Below the pieces are notes generated by a model. It was not told the DNA's origin, did not search any database, and saw only the letters and a list, made by a program, of their open reading frames with translations. A stretch of 38,035 bases of DNA from Mesostigma viride. Taxonomy: Eukaryota; Streptophyta; Mesostigmatophyceae; Mesostigmatales; Mesostigmataceae. The stretch is from NCBI GenBank assembly GCA_009746045.1, contig RPFO01001648.1, positions 1 to 38,035 on the forward strand. Reading direction: 5' to 3'. Of the stretch, positions 1 through 11,776 are shown one piece after another; positions within the stretch are counted from its first letter, which is position 1; each line of letters begins with the position of its first letter. The translations under genes were made by a program, and so were the position numbers.

Positions 1-352
1 GCACTTATATTCATCAAACCAAGAGGACGAGACTCTCGTCCTCGGACCAATTTAACCTAGGTTGATTGCGGCGCAGATACAAGCCAATTTCCCTAGACCA
101 ATCCAAGCCAAACAATCCACGTAAGATCCGGGCCGACATCGACCCTCAACTACAGGATCCACGTCTAGTGCTACGGATAGACTTAGAACTGGCGCGGCGC
201 CACCGCACCGGTCCCTAAAAGGGCAACCTGGGACCAAAATAACTAGTCCGATTCACACAATAGCCAATGTCCATAAAACTTAGTACAACGGCCACAAGGC
301 CTTAGTAATTTATTCCATTGTTACGTCCGACCTAAAGGGCCGGGACGTAACA
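1..352 (-). repeat. 3' LTR of outer Ty3/gypsy element C (cut by window start)
   Basis: The right edge is the sequence GGACGTAACA ending at 352, which on the minus strand is the TG-type start of an LTR (TGTTACGTCC). It is followed at once by a C-rich stretch that is a purine tract on the minus strand. The interior shares blocks with the LTR of gypsy A, for example the run starting GGGCCGACATCGACCCT near 131 and near 728, so the two are related families. The left end lies outside the window. The partner 5' LTR of this element is not in the window, because the element is interrupted at 19302. Confidence 0.7.
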
Positions 353-366
353 CTCCTCCCCCCCCA
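353..366 (-). other. Polypurine tract of gypsy C
   Basis: On the plus strand this reads CTCCTCCCCCCCC; on the minus strand it is a run of G and A directly before the LTR start at 352. That is where second-strand priming takes place in LTR retrotransposons. Confidence 0.65.
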
Positions 367-424
367 CGGGGGTCGGTAGTCCCTACCGTACAAAGGTATA
401 ATAGGATCACACAACAAGACTACT

Positions 425-998
425 TGTTACGTCCTGGCTCGACTCTATCCCAAACATCTCGCCTAACCTTACCTAAACTAGTGATGAGGCACCTACCGAG
501 GAGTGAGGAGCTATATTGGCTATAAGACCTAGGACGCGACGACGCTGCTTCTCAATGCATTCCCTTATAATACGCCATATACCGAATAAAACCAGGGTAC
601 TACGAAGGAAACAATACTACACTGCCGTGACCCAAGCCTATATGTGTTAATTCATTTAACACACGCCGAGTGCCATTCACGAAGGACAACTGCTGCATAA
701 ATGATCGCCGACAGGCGTGTATGCTCGGGCCGACATCGACCCTCGCACACAGGACCAACGCACGTCCACAAGGTTCACACGCAGGATAAAAGGACCACTA
801 CTAAAGTACGCAGCGCGGCGCGACTGCACCGAACCACCATACTGTACAAGTGCCACGTCACAAGGCCCGGTACCGACCGGCCAAAAGGTCCTTACTACAC
901 GTAAGCCTAGGAAAGTCAGCGAACTGCTCCGGAATGGCTGAGGCAACAAGGGACCTAATTTACGTCCGTAACAACAACAAAAGTTACGCGACGTAACA
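425..998 (-). repeat. 3' LTR of gypsy A
   Basis: This is a 574-bp direct repeat of 11796-12369 with TGTTA...TAACA ends. On the minus strand a TATAAG box is present near 565-570, inside the LTR where a retrotransposon promoter is expected. Short ORFs called here recur identically in the other LTR and are not genes. Confidence 0.95.
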
Positions 999-1012
999 CC
1001 TCCCCCCCCACA
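999..1012 (-). other. Polypurine tract of gypsy A
   Basis: The plus-strand sequence CCTCCCCCCCCAC gives a G-rich purine run on the minus strand, directly before the 3' LTR. It closely resembles the tract of gypsy C. Confidence 0.75.
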
Positions 1013-1367
1013 AAGGTAGGGAGCCCTCTCCCTACGCACAGGGAGGAAACCAAGGGATAGGAAACCTAATGCACCCAGCACACACCAACACAATCGGCAG
1101 GCCATCCAAGATACAAAGCACCAACGTATTAACTCGGTCTCCACCACCACGCCGGGAGGTGTAGGGTTAACCAGCACCAAGCCTGGTGGTAGGTTCCCCT
1201 AACTGCCTGGAACAGAGTCCTTGCCGGGGGGACGGCACTGGGCAGGACACACAGAGTAAACAAATCAGTACCAAGGACCAAGAACGACCAGTCAACTGGC
1301 CAGAACGTGAGGGCGACTCTATATACCGGAGGGACAACACCCTCAGGTCGGGCCTAAGGCCCTCTAT

Positions 1368-3325
1368 CTAGTTGCCATCAGTCTGATAAGTGCCACGCGA
1401 GGCCAGCAGAACATCCAGATACGCATGGTAGTGGGCCACATCATCGGCATTGTCATGCCTATCTACAGTGAGGAAAACATCGGCCCACACGCCATCAGGA
1501 AAAAGACCCAGGAAGGCCCAGTAATACCTATGCTGCGTAAGAACGACCTGGCCACGGGCCCAGTCCAGGAAACCACAGGCAAAGAGGCGTAGGAAAGGCT
1601 CTACCGCGATCAAGCAGAGAGCCCGCAGGAGTAGGCGATGATACCGGATCCGAGAGCGCAAACCCGTCGGGAAGAACAGATCTACCAGGGGCTCCACGTC
1701 AGACGGCCACATCCGGATGTGCCGAACCTCACGGAAGCGCCACCGACGGGCACACTGTCGCGACCCGAACGTCTCGAGGTAGTCGCTAGCCCGAGGAGGA
1801 GGATGGCCACGGGAGTCCAGACCCTGGCCCGGGATGGGCGCTGGACGACGGGCATCCCACTCTAGGATGGGCTGGAGAACCGTGCTGTACGTAGCACCCG
1901 GCACCACAGGAAACTCTACCGTAAGGGCATCTGAGGCCATAATGCCCAGAGGCGGAGGGTAAGCCCACTGGAACCCACCGTAGGTGTCCAAGTCATTGTG
2001 ACGCCTAGCCCAGCGATACAGAACGCGCCGAACCAGGATCTCGCCCTGGAACACAGGATCAGCTACAATAACCATATCGAAAGGAGGCCGATCAGTCTCA
2101 ATGGGTAGGCCACGGTCCCGCGGCGCCCGACACACCTGGGAGAACCCGAGGGACATGGGCGAAATGGCAAGCTCGGCGGAGGCGCGCGGCAGGTCACACT
2201 GTCGGCAGGCGTGCGCAGACATACCGTACCCAAGGACAGGCGTGTCGCGCGACTCCGGCGTCGCATGCACCACAGAAGGGACCCGATCCTGATCGCCCTC
2301 GGACAACTCCCGGAGGGAATCAGCAGCGCGGGTGGCGCGAGGATCAGGGCCGCTGGCCCGAACAACCGCAGCCAAAGACCGCGGGGCCGAAGGGACAGGG
2401 GCCGAAGCAGGGGTATAGGAACCGGCACAGACGCAGACGGCGCCGGTACAACAGGAGGTCGCGTCGGACCTGCTGCCGGAGGGGGTCGCGACGGACCCGC
2501 CACCGCAGCTGGCGCTCCGGTCTCCGGTGGCGGCGCACCCCCAGGCCACATGTTGAAAACAGGGCCCGTAGGGACAGGCAATCCGGCATACGACTGGTTA
2601 CCATCCAAGCTCCAGTCGGGCACCGGAATCCTCTGCGGAGGACCACCCTCCCAAAGCCTGGGAAGACCGCCCGGGTCGCTAAAGAAACCCCGCGATGGCG
2701 GCGCTGGCGCTGTGGGGGGCCCGGAAGCGACGACGGCGGGCGCGGCCGCTGGGGCGGAAGACTCGCGCAGAGGCGCAGGTACGTCGGTAGCAGGCGCAGA
2801 GACAGCCGGAGGCGTAGGAGCCGCAGCAACAGAAGAAACCGCAGCTACCGAGGGCTCGCACAGCGCGGGCGAAACCGTAGGCGCCGAGGCAACCGAAGGG
2901 GAAGGGGGCACAGATACAAAAGACACCCCACCTGGCGTGGCTGGAGCATGCGCCTGGGCCGCCATGAAGGCCCCGAAAGCCGCGGTCAGGGACTGGATCT
3001 GTGCCTGCATCGCAGAAACAGTCGCCGAGAGAGGATCAGGCTCACGATCCGAGCCCAAACGGGTAGGCTCCACCGACGCGCGCCGGGTCGACCGTGGTGA
3101 AGACGGGACAGGGGAAGGAGCCGACACTGAGGAGGAGGACGCTGCAGGGGAGGCCGAATACTCTGGCGTGTACTGTGCCTCGACTGGTGCGTCCGTAGGG
3201 GAAGGGTCGCCAAATGCTACTCCCGCTGTCTGGTCCGCGATCTCCATGAACTCGACCGCCCGTAGGAGGTCACAGGGGTTGTCATCTATATCTGCCTCGC
3301 CCTCGCCCGGAAGCCAGGGGAACAC
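1368..3325 (-). pseudogene. Gypsy A 3' ORF (post-integrase accessory protein, frame broken)
   Basis: I do not recognise a family. Two overlapping minus-strand frames (2063-3325, then 1368-2549) together give about 600 residues. The first 350 are low-complexity Pro/Ala/Ser with short acidic patches near the start (GEGEADIDDNP). The last 200 are folded-looking, with motifs such as FDMVIVADPVFQGEILVRR, GGFQWAYPPPLGIM and YYWAFLGLFPDGVW. It lies where envelope-like or accessory ORFs sit in some Ty3/gypsy elements, but I see no clear signal peptide or membrane anchor. Gypsy C carries a similarly placed and similarly composed ORF whose tail (YLAGFLAMWPRARG) weakly resembles this one. In A the ORF follows directly on a truncated integrase. 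Confidence 0.55.
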
Positions 3326-3603
3326 CTCCAGTAGTAAGAGCGGGCTACTAGGTCCCGTACCCGTTTACCACCCTGATGAGCAGCTAAGTCATGCAACTCA
3401 AAGAGCAAGGAGGAGCGACAGATAGGAGGGACATACAGGCGCCATTGAGGGGGAGAATCGGCTATTTGCACATATAAAAACCCACCTACAAATTTACAAG
3501 GGTGCTTGCCTAATTGTTGGGGAAGGGCTGCAATGGCAGCTAAAGCTTCCGGCTCAGTGGCCGTAAATCTACTAATAAGGCGTTCAAGATCAGAGGTAGG
3601 CAT
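3286..3603 (-). pseudogene. Gypsy A integrase fragment (N-terminal zinc-binding region only)
   Basis: The frame contains the start of a Ty3/gypsy integrase: LYVPPICRSSLLFELHD, then AHQGGKRVRDLVARSYYW, equivalent to the two His of the HHCC zinc finger in gypsy C (LLHELHDSLLGGHQG...HFYW). Immediately after YYW the homology stops and the sequence runs into the 3' ORF in another frame. The two Cys of the finger, the whole D,D-35-E core and the chromodomain are missing; in C these occupy about 1.3 kb. This is an internal deletion, so the element cannot make its own integrase. Confidence 0.8.
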
Positions 3604-3713
3604 CGCTACAGAGGTATCCAGAACAGGTTTAAAGAGGTCTCCTACCGCCTTGCCAAAGAGAAGGGGAGGTCCTAGAGGGACTATGTTATCATAAGACTTT
3701 CCTGACCTAGTCG

Positions 3714-4643
3714 CTATATGGCTAAGCGGTATGGAAATTTTATTTTTCCCCTCCCCCCCACCGAGACCACAGGAAGGGCCTCACACGGGAGAGAGAGTCC
3801 TACGTGAGAAAGGAGATCAGGCATGCGAACAGCAGTATGAAAGAGATAGGCAGAGGATTCATCATCAGGTAGTTCACCATAAGGGGTTACACCCATAGTA
3901 GTAGGAACTAGAGTAGTATTGAGAGCATCCAGGTCCTCGAAAAAGGAGTAATCTGCGCGACGGGAGAGTGCATCTGGTACTATGTTATCTACACCATGAA
4001 CATACTGAAGTTTAAAAGGGGAAAACTGTGCTAAAAACTCCATCCAGCGCGCTTGACGAGGGGTAAGGTTGGGTTGGGAGAGAAGATGGGAAAGGGGACG
4101 GTGATCCGTTTGAATAACTAATCTATAAGGATCTATCTCACAGGGTTCATTCAGGCAGACATCAAATTGAGCACCTTTAAGAAAGTGCTGCCACGCGTGG
4201 CAACAATACACCACCGCTAAGAGTTCCTGCTGGTGTACGGGATAGTTACGCTCCGCAGGGAGCATTGTCCTAGAGATATACTCAATTGGCTGTAAGCCCT
4301 GACCCTGATCCTGGAGAAGGACGCCCCCGATAGCTACCTTACTAGCGTCTGTAGCTACCACAAAGGGTTTAGTAGTGTCCGGTAGGATGAGTACGGGAGG
4401 AGAGAGGAGTAGGGATTTTAGACACTGAAAAGCCGACTGACATTCACTACTCCAGACAAAGGGGATATCCTTCTTTAAGAAATGATTAATAGGGGCTGCT
4501 ATAGTTGCGAAACGCGGGATAAAACGCCTATAGTAAGAGGCAATCCCTAGAAAACTACGTACACCTTTAACGTCGGTAGGGGTAGGCCATTCCTGAATTG
4601 ACTTAGTTTTATCCGGGTTGGTAGCGACCCCGGCATCTGACAA
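3714..4643 (-). CDS. Gypsy A RT connection and RNase H domain
   Basis: The 309-residue open frame starts in the RT connection segment (WPTPTDVKGVRSFLGIASYY, RRFIPRFATIAAPINHFLKK). It continues into RNase H: FVVATDASKVAIGGVLLQD with the first Asp, ERNYPVHQQELLAVV with the Glu, TDHRPLSHLL with the next Asp, and VDNIVPDALSRRADY with the last. This is the usual Ty3/gypsy order. It is part of the pol polyprotein and is separated from the RT piece upstream by a short frame break near 4650. The matching region of gypsy C is closely similar in protein, but its codons are more GC-rich. Confidence 0.9.
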   Translation of the reverse strand: MSDAGVATNPDKTKSIQEWPTPTDVKGVRSFLGIASYYRRFIPRFATIAAPINHFLKKDIPFVWSSECQSAFQCLKSLLLSPPVLILPDTTKPFVVATDASKVAIGGVLLQDQGQGLQPIEYISRTMLPAERNYPVHQQELLAVVYCCHAWQHFLKGAQFDVCLNEPCEIDPYRLVIQTDHRPLSHLLSQPNLTPRQARWMEFLAQFSPFKLQYVHGVDNIVPDALSRRADYSFFEDLDALNTTLVPTTMGVTPYGELPDDESSAYLFHTAVRMPDLLSHVGLSLPCEALPVVSVGGRGKIKFPYRLAI

Positions 4644-4651
4644 AACATGTC

Positions 4652-5092
4652 CTAAAAATGGTACACTCCTACCAGAACAACTTTAGCACGGCGAGCCCAC
4701 AAGGAATTTTCAGCCATTATCTCTAATACTTTCTTTAAAGCACGCAGGTGCGTTTCAAAATCAGGAGAGTAAATAAGGATATCATCTAAGTAAGCTTGAG
4801 CACAAGAACGGTCATGCTCAGATAAAGAAACAGAGGAGAAGGACGGATCCTTTAAATCAGATGACACTTGAGGAAGGTGAGAATTACCCATAACAGGTCT
4901 AAGCACTTCATTCATTAACATTTGAAAAGAGGCAGGAGAGTTACAGAGTCTCATGGCCGCTACTCTAAACTGATAATGACCAAAAAGGGGTAGCAAAGGC
5001 GGTTTTATGGCAATCCTCAGGGGCTATACGCAGTTGCCAAAAACCATCCGCACAATCCAGTACCGTGAAACAAGTGGAACCTTTAACCTTAT
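4652..5092 (-). pseudogene. Gypsy A reverse transcriptase, second half
   Basis: From the insertion point the frame reads NKVKGSTCFTVLDCADGFWQ with the first catalytic Asp region, then KTAFATPF, HYQFRVAAMRLCNSPASFQ, and the catalytic box AQAYLDDILIYS. A one-base break near 4985 separates FATPF from HYQF. The preceding residues (LPRIDDIF) are found 2.7 kb away at 7845, because two transposons lie between them. Apart from these interruptions all conserved RT blocks up to YLDD are present. Confidence 0.88.
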
Positions 5093-5095
5093 TAA

Positions 5096-7353
5096 GGGGT
5101 CCGGACGGACCTGAACCCCCCCAAATTGAATACACATGTTTTGCACTCAATACCCATTCTGGCAATGCAAATTATGATGGGGGGCCATAAATATGACCCT
5201 TGGGCATGCATCTGGCTACTTTTTGAGTTCAAGGTCCATCACCATACATGTGCACGGAGCTATTTTTAGCGCGCACACCCCCTAAAAGCACGGATTGCCT
5301 AGGACAACCCCCCCACACTTGTGGACCAAACACCTCATTTTTGTCAAATCCCCACCCAGACCAAAGAATGGAGCTAATTTGCAGCACCAAAATCGCACGT
5401 CTGGGCATACTTATGCAGTTTACCGAAAAATACGTCTTTTTTGTGACTAAAAAAAAAAAATCAAATCAAATACGCATGGGTTGGGCCCAGGGAGACAAAA
5501 ATAACTTCCACAGGGTGGGAATATCAATGGGACCAATTTTCAGCTCATTCTGACCACGTATGTGAACTGTTATGTTCTGTTGTATGAAAAAAAAAAATGC
5601 ACGAAAATACGGTTTTATGCCAAATGGCTGCACCAATCACAACCTTGCCCACCACCAAGTGGGGCAAACAAGGTGCCAGCAAGTTATTTATCATGCAAAC
5701 TATCTTGGAATCAAAATTCAGGTCATTCTGAGCTAGACTGATGGCATAAACTAGTGTCCTCAACTGCCACCCCTCAACCCTAGTATAGACTGGCATGAGC
5801 TCAAACATAACCCTTTTCATCACCTGCCCACCACAAATCATCAGAATCCTAACATAGACGGCTGCCAATTGAGTTATACAAACAGCCACCAAATGCAGGA
5901 TCAAGCTGAGCATGAGCCTTGAGTACTAGAGAGGTCATTCATAGCATGCAGCACCACACTATGGTAGCATAGTTGGCAATCTTCATTGGTAATAACAGAA
6001 ATGTTTAGAGGCCCAAGCAACGTTCAATAGCAACAGAAACATGTGGGATTAGATGGGTGACTCGTACATGCTAGCCACACCCCACACCTCACCATGGTTG
6101 TAAACCATGCTCAACAATAAGGTGCATAAACAGCATGCTCATCTACACGTGCTATGCTGACTTAGAGTAGAGGATGATGCCTCAATCAACCAGCAATAAT
6201 AACACAATGTTCTAACCCTGCAGGTTCACATCACCCCGTTCAAAAACCAACCAACAAAACAGAACTGTAAGCGCAAACACGAAATACAGCAAAGCCATAA
6301 GAGAAATGGCTTGCAGCCATCCTCATAAGCATGGCTAGCATCCTTGAGAGCACATTGATTGTGAAGCATAGTGGCTGTGATCCACAAATCTAAAGAGGAC
6401 ACACACGTAAGCATAGCTTACACATATACAAAGCATGGCCAGCAAGAGAAGTATAGCCACCTTGTTTCCCATGCAGCACGTTGAGACGCACGGTTCATAT
6501 GCTCGCCAGCTTGTTGCATGCCGCCCTCGAGGCATGCCGGGGTACGTGTTGAATATGCAATATAAGCACTCTGCCATCCAAATCCTTCCATATATCATTA
6601 CATTAACGTAGCAGCTTACCTTGATATTACCCAATCCTAGACAGGATTTCAGAGCTTGCCACGCATAACGTAAGCGAATCGGTTGAAAGCTGCCGGAAAA
6701 CTAGAGACGTGCATGCAGCAAGTGGCGAACAAAACAACGCACCCTTCCAGGAAACCGTGCTGAAAGCTTAGAATAAAGGGATTTCTAAACGCAATAGACT
6801 TCGGGGGTAACCACTGGATAATAGACGTACAATGGCATGCTATCTTTCCTGACAAGGCGCGCAGGAAATGCCAGCCACCCATGGACGGGTTGACAGCGCA
6901 TAAAGCAGGACCTGGCGTTTTCTTTCCGAAAATGACGAGGAAAAGTAATAAAATAAAAGGTTCTTTAACATTTTCAATCTCCCCGTTAATGAACGTTGCT
7001 TTCTGCATCGCTAGGGACTAAGAACCTTTGTAATTATCGCTGTAGGCATGTATTGCTGCTTATTCGTTGCGGCAAGATTTCCGGGCCAGACCCCCTCGCA
7101 AACGCGGATGAAAAATGGCATCGATCTCGTCAATAATGCATCTTCGGCTACGCAAGATCATGATGAAACTTTGATTTGACGCATCTGCATAATTTTCTGC
7201 GGTCTTATTGCCATATTACTGCATTTATTACCTAACGCACGTCGCCATGGCCAACTTGGCGCAAGGGTTACGCGCATCGTGCACCACAATTTCACGTGCC
7301 GGGTACCGGCGCGAATTTTTTGGCGCGAAATAATTCCGGTCCGTCCGGACCCC
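5096..7353. mobile_element. Non-autonomous DNA transposon at a TTAA target (piggyBac-like ends)
   Basis: The left end at 5096 begins GGGGTCCGGACGGACC and the right end at 7353 is its exact inverted copy, with three more matching bases after one mismatch. The flanks are TTAA at 5092-5095 and TTAA at 7354-7357. TTAA duplications are typical of the piggyBac superfamily (established); assignment to it is inference because no transposase is visible. The 2258-bp interior is AT-rich with only short unrecognised ORFs (longest about 120 codons). The element lies exactly between codons for Phe and Asn of the gypsy A RT. Confidence 0.85.
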
Positions 7354-7369
7354 TTAAATATATCATCAA

Positions 7370-7830
7370 GGCTGGGGCCTCCCTCACGGCAGGTTACACG
7401 GCGGACCGGGCGGAGCGGGCCAAGCTCCTGGCCTACGGCGACGTCGGGCACCATCGTGTGGTGCCCTTTGTCCTGGAGGAGTTTGGGGCCATGGGGCCCC
7501 TGACCTCCGCCTTCTTCAAGGAGTGTTGCCGGCTCCGGGAGGACCGGCTGGACCTGGAGGGCCAGCGGGCCCCATGGTCGGCGCGGACCTGGACGTCATA
7601 TTGGCGTCAGCGCTTGTCGGTGGCGCTGACTCGGGCCATGGCTGACATCATGCTCCGCCGTACGCGGGCTGATTTTGCGGTGCAGCAGGGCTATTAGGTT
7701 CCTCCCGTTAGGCGTTTCCATTGGTCTTATCGTAGTATAGAGCTTTGACATGGCTCTGTATATAGGTTTATAGCTGGGCGTTTGCTTTGGTTTGAGTGAT
7801 TTCACTCTGCTGTAAGTAATTATATTTTTA
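7370..7830 (+). mobile_element. 5'-truncated non-LTR retrotransposon (LINE) fragment
   Basis: This 461-bp insert is flanked by the 14-bp duplication AAATATATCATCAA (7356-7369 and 7831-7844). It holds the last 108 codons of a LINE ORF2-type protein (frame ending TAG at 7695-7697) with features such as VVPFVLEEFGAMGPLTSAFF. That pattern, W/F-rich with G.MG, is common after the RT domain of LINE proteins (from memory). A 3' UTR of about 130 bp follows, with TGTAA near 7811 and an A/T-rich end. Severe 5' truncation plus a long target duplication is the classic product of target-primed reverse transcription. Confidence 0.82.
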
Positions 7831-7844
7831 AAATATATCATCAA

Positions 7845-8940
7845 TACGAGGTAGAGGGTATTTAGACTTCACAGTAATGTCATTTAACTTCCTATAATCA
7901 GTAACTAGGCGAAACTTGCCATTTGGCTTAGGAACTAACAGGACACCAGCTGAGTAGGGGGAGTTACTAGGCTCTATCAATCCTGCTTCTAATAGTGACA
8001 CTAAAATCTGTTTTAGTTCCTTTAACTCGGTAGGGCCCATTCTATACATCGGAGAGTGCGTAGGAACTGCACCGTCCTTAATAACTACACGGTGTAAAAC
8101 AGAACGAGGAGGAGGATAAGAAGGACTCTTTTCTTCAAAAACTTTGGAGGAATCTATCACAGCCATGTATCTTACTATTTCGTTTTCAGTATATCCCACT
8201 CCTATTGTATCCACTGTGTTTACATCTATATCCACACTATTATTAGTGATAGGTATCTCCTGTACTTCTAACTGAAGGAACATACATAATAAATATCCAT
8301 ATTCCTTTAATTCAGATCGCAACTCATCATTGGACATTAATACTTCAGGTATAGGTCTTACAGGAGGATCAACAGGTGTAGGAGGAGTAATATCTACCAA
8401 GGATAAATTTTCTACTTTATAATGACGTTCTGGTACCCAGTAAGAGCTATCTGGAAACCAAATGACCATGGTAACATAATTAATGGTAATCTTATTATCC
8501 TGGTGCCAATCTAATCCTAGTAATACATCAGCGGTAGTGATAGGGCCTATAGTGGCCGTCAGGTTGACAGTACGTCCTTGTATGACCAGGGGAAGGGACA
8601 CCGTACCCGGGGAATGACTGGTGCGACCGTCAGCATAATGAACAGTGACAGGCTTGGTGTGAGGGATAGGGACTAGTTCTAAACGCCTAACTAGGGCCTC
8701 GCTCACAAAGGAGCTAGCCGCACCGCTATCCACTAACACACAGACATTCAAAAGTTCATCAGCATGCAAGAAGGGGTCTAAAACAGTGTGGGGAACGGTT
8801 AAGCCACCATTCCAAAACATAAGAGGACGAACACGTAAGGGTAGGGATGATTCAGCTCCTACAGAAGTTATGAAAACAGGCAGGCAAAAATTATTATCTG
8901 GGGTACTATCTAAGGACCTGTCCAGGTTACCCCCGGCTGA
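7845..8940 (-). pseudogene. Gypsy A protease and first half of reverse transcriptase
   Basis: This is an uninterrupted minus-strand frame. The retropepsin-type aspartic protease carries the active site [18 protein letters not shown] and the later hydrophobic Gly strand VLLGLDWH. The RT start follows: [49 protein letters not shown], and [19 protein letters not shown], where the frame meets the LINE insertion. The frame is open upstream of the first Met (8820) towards the gag zinc knuckle. A C-rich run near 8950-8965 separates it from gag by a frame break, so gag and pol were probably one long frame. Confidence 0.88.
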
Positions 8941-8945
8941 CAGGC

Positions 8946-10536
8946 CTACTGTTCCCCCTCCCCCCCCACATCCATTGGGACTAACCCCGAAGAAGTCCCT
9001 GGCGAAAAAGCCACTGCTGGAGGGTCGCGAGGGAGCGAAGAGGGTGCAGGAGCCTGATTATCATAGGGGAACCCTGAGGGTCCTGTCTGCACAACATTCA
9101 GCCTACTAGGGGTAGCTGAGGGAATGCGTCCTGGAGTGGGACGAATAGGAGCACGCTGAGGGGTACGAGGAGGGCGAGCATCGGGATGAGGGGGAGCACC
9201 AGAAAGGAACTTGGGGCACTCCGCCTTAAGATGGCCCACCTCATGACAATGATAACACGAGATGTGAGACACATCCAATGCAGATATATCTGTAACGCAA
9301 ATATCGAATTCTTCTACATATGCCTATTCTTCTTCAGGAGTGAGGACAAGGTTATGAACCCTAGTACACAAAGGAGCATGAGCATACATGCAATCAGCAA
9401 CACGGAGGAGATGGGTAGGAAGAGGAGTGGTAAAGAAATCTGCTACTCTTTAATAGACGTTGTCGCACATGCTTGAGGGGCAGATCAGTGAAACGGTAGG
9501 CAGAGAACTGGCGTTTTACCTCACGTAATAAGGGTCTACTGAGGCCTTGAAGGAAACGAGCACGTACTTCTGCGCCCGACAAATCCCTAATTCGTACCAT
9601 CTGTGCATCAAGTTCTTTCATATATTCCTTAAACGGTTTAGTACCTTGCTGCAAAGTACCAAAGGCTAATCTATCCTGCCAATCTGCATCAGGAGGAACT
9701 AAATGGCTCTCTAACCGCTAAAACAATCCTGCTACTGAGTTAGGGTAGGCATGAGAGGCCAAGGATTCACACTGGATGAGGTTGGCAAGCTCAGGGGTAA
9801 TACAGGTAGTAAGATAGTGAGGGACTAAAACAGCATCAGAGAGACGCCATCTATTATGATTCTGCCACGACTCTGTGTTCTGGGTAAGCAACATAATAAA
9901 AGTGAAAAACTGTTGAGGGGTAGACTTGACATCCAGCTAATTGGGAAGGTTAGCAAAGAGGGGAAGAGCAGGAGGCTTAGGGGGATTCGAAGAGTCAGTT
10001 TTTCCCATAGGGCCACTATCTTCCACTGCTACATAAGCGGGATAGAAGGAAGGAAGAGGAAAGGTTTTGGGTAGGGGTCGAGAAGGGGCCACCGTTTCAG
10101 ACTGGTGCCCATAGGAGAAAGGAACAGTATATTGCTCACGAAGAGAGGAGTAGGCAAAATGATCATAATTTCTATCATCTAGGGGCATGGTGCTGAAATC
10201 ACTATTACTTCTAAATCAGCCACACGGGTAGGGACCTGGGCTGCCTCATAGGCCGTCTCAGGGTAGGACCAGGAAGCAGGTGGGTAAAATGGAACTGCAC
10301 TAGGGCGCCCAGAGGGGCCGACAGGGGCAGAGGTACGACCCGTGTTAAAAGCAGGCATGGAAGGCACAGAGTGGGAAGGAGGACTAGAAACATTGTTAGT
10401 TAGTGAGGACCTGCTGGGGGGTTGAGCCAAGGTTGCAAGAGGGGCAGGGGCCTGGTTCAAGGTAAGGGAAGGGTCATCACTAAATCTGACTTGCATACGT
10501 TGTTCATAGGTAGGAGGGGTGACAGAGGGACGACGA

Positions 10537-10571
<35 letters not shown>

Positions 10572-10658
10572 GTTGTTGGCATTATTAGAATTATTAGTGG
10601 TAGGTATAGGTGACATCTCTCCACCCACTAGATCCATGTTCAGTTTGAGGAAAAACAA
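8946..10658 (-). pseudogene. Gypsy A gag polyprotein (frame broken)
   Basis: Gag is spread over several minus-strand frames. An N-terminal disordered part (10179-10658) has a poly-Asn run encoded by an AAT trinucleotide repeat (10540-10570) and Pro/Ser-rich sequence. A middle part (9937-10188) follows, then a capsid-like retrotransposon gag segment (9394-9654) with PFKEYMKELDAQMVRIRDL and VRARFLQGLSRPLLREVKRQ. The last part is a CCHC zinc knuckle, CYHCHEVGHLKAEC, at 8946-9278. Frame breaks and internal stops show that this copy does not make intact gag as sequenced. Confidence 0.8.
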
Positions 10659-11776
10659 TTAAGGTTGCAATAAGGAGGAGGACAACGCCCTAATTTAAAG
10701 CAAGGAAAGCAAAAAGGAAAAACTTTTAATGTCCTAAGAGAGGAAAACAAGTAAAATCAATCCTTTTTAATAACAGTAATGGATAGGGAGCCAAACTCTA
10801 AGGTGAGAGGAGTATCTACACTAGAGGAGGATGACACCGTAGGACGAGGGGGAGATGGAGGTAGTGAAACCAAAACAAGGCTATCTACCGAAGGGCGAGC
10901 AAGAGGAGCAGGAAAAGAACGTCTTGGGGGTACAGCACCAGAGGTAGGGGCTGCAGGAAGGGTAGAAGTATAGTGACAGGGGGAGGACGTATTGGCTCAC
11001 TGGCCCGTTGCTGGGCAGCCCTAACCTTAGGGGTATCAGTAGGGTTACCTTGTACCTTGAAGGCAGGGGTAGGGGAAGACCGATCAGGTTTCATAGGCAA
11101 TAGTAGACACTGATATGGGAGTCGTTGAAAGATGGCGCCCAAATGGTCGTCGATGACCAACGCCGTAGCCGAGGAACTCCTGCTGTGGGGTACAACACCA
11201 ACCACAAGGGTCTAAACATAGGCATATACATCCAAGCGTAAAAGAGAGTGGAAGGCGATGAACAACGTTCTAGCATCGGCGACTAGCCGAATCTATTCCT
11301 AGGCACTTTCCTATTCTAGCCGATTCCTAATGAACGGATAGGAGGCACTTGAGGTGGAGGAGGTCCTACCTCTCCTCCCCCCCCACAAAGCATCTATGAT
11401 GCTCGCCTAGAGCTAACGAGCATATAAGAAAACGCAGCAGCGTGCACGGAAAAGAGGTGTAGTCTAAAGGGACGCTAATCGTCCCACTATCCATCACTAT
11501 TGAACCGTCAAACCCACTAGCTAACGTCAAACAGCACCCAGCAAGGAAATGCACACACAGATGGAAAAGGAAAAGGAAAAGGAACTAGCTACGTGAGGAG
11601 TTCATCCGCTTTGAGCAGGTCTAACGTCTAGGCAGGGCGTGTCCCGAATCGGGCAGCACTACCCCCCTAGCTTGACGGCGACCCGCCCATTACCTGTCAA
11701 GAGGTTGTCTTCTTCTGTGCCCTGGCCGCGGAAGGCCTCTGGCGTATAGGGTTGCAAGGGAACTTCGTCGCGTCTA
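10659..11776 (-). other. Gypsy A untranslated leader, no recognised gene
   Basis: About 1.1 kb lies between the primer-binding site and gag. The longest minus-strand frame (10885-11205, about 106 codons) is Leu/Pro-rich and unrecognised. At 11372-11385 a C-rich run followed by ACAAAG resembles the polypurine-tract junction seen at 999-1020. It may be the remnant of an internal rearrangement; nothing else stands out. Confidence 0.5.

Noticed and set aside
319-352. A separate 34-bp hairpin element (TGTTACGTCC...GGACGTAACA)
   Set aside because: The same terminal motif marks the LTR edge of gypsy A, and a polypurine tract follows at 353, so it is better read as the edge of the gypsy C LTR.
677-1180. 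ORFs inside the gypsy A LTRs (also at 12048-12320)
   Set aside because: The same ORFs recur because the LTRs match. They have no recognisable features and overlap promoter sequence.
2211-3425. 404-codon plus-strand ORF antisense to the gypsy A 3' ORF
   Set aside because: Low-complexity Gly/Ala/Arg sequence from the opposite strand of a Pro/Ala-rich region, and not in the direction of the element.
5545-7008. Small minus-strand ORFs in the TTAA element
   Set aside because: They are at most 122 codons, AT-rich, without family motifs. A transposase for this superfamily would be about 500 residues or more.
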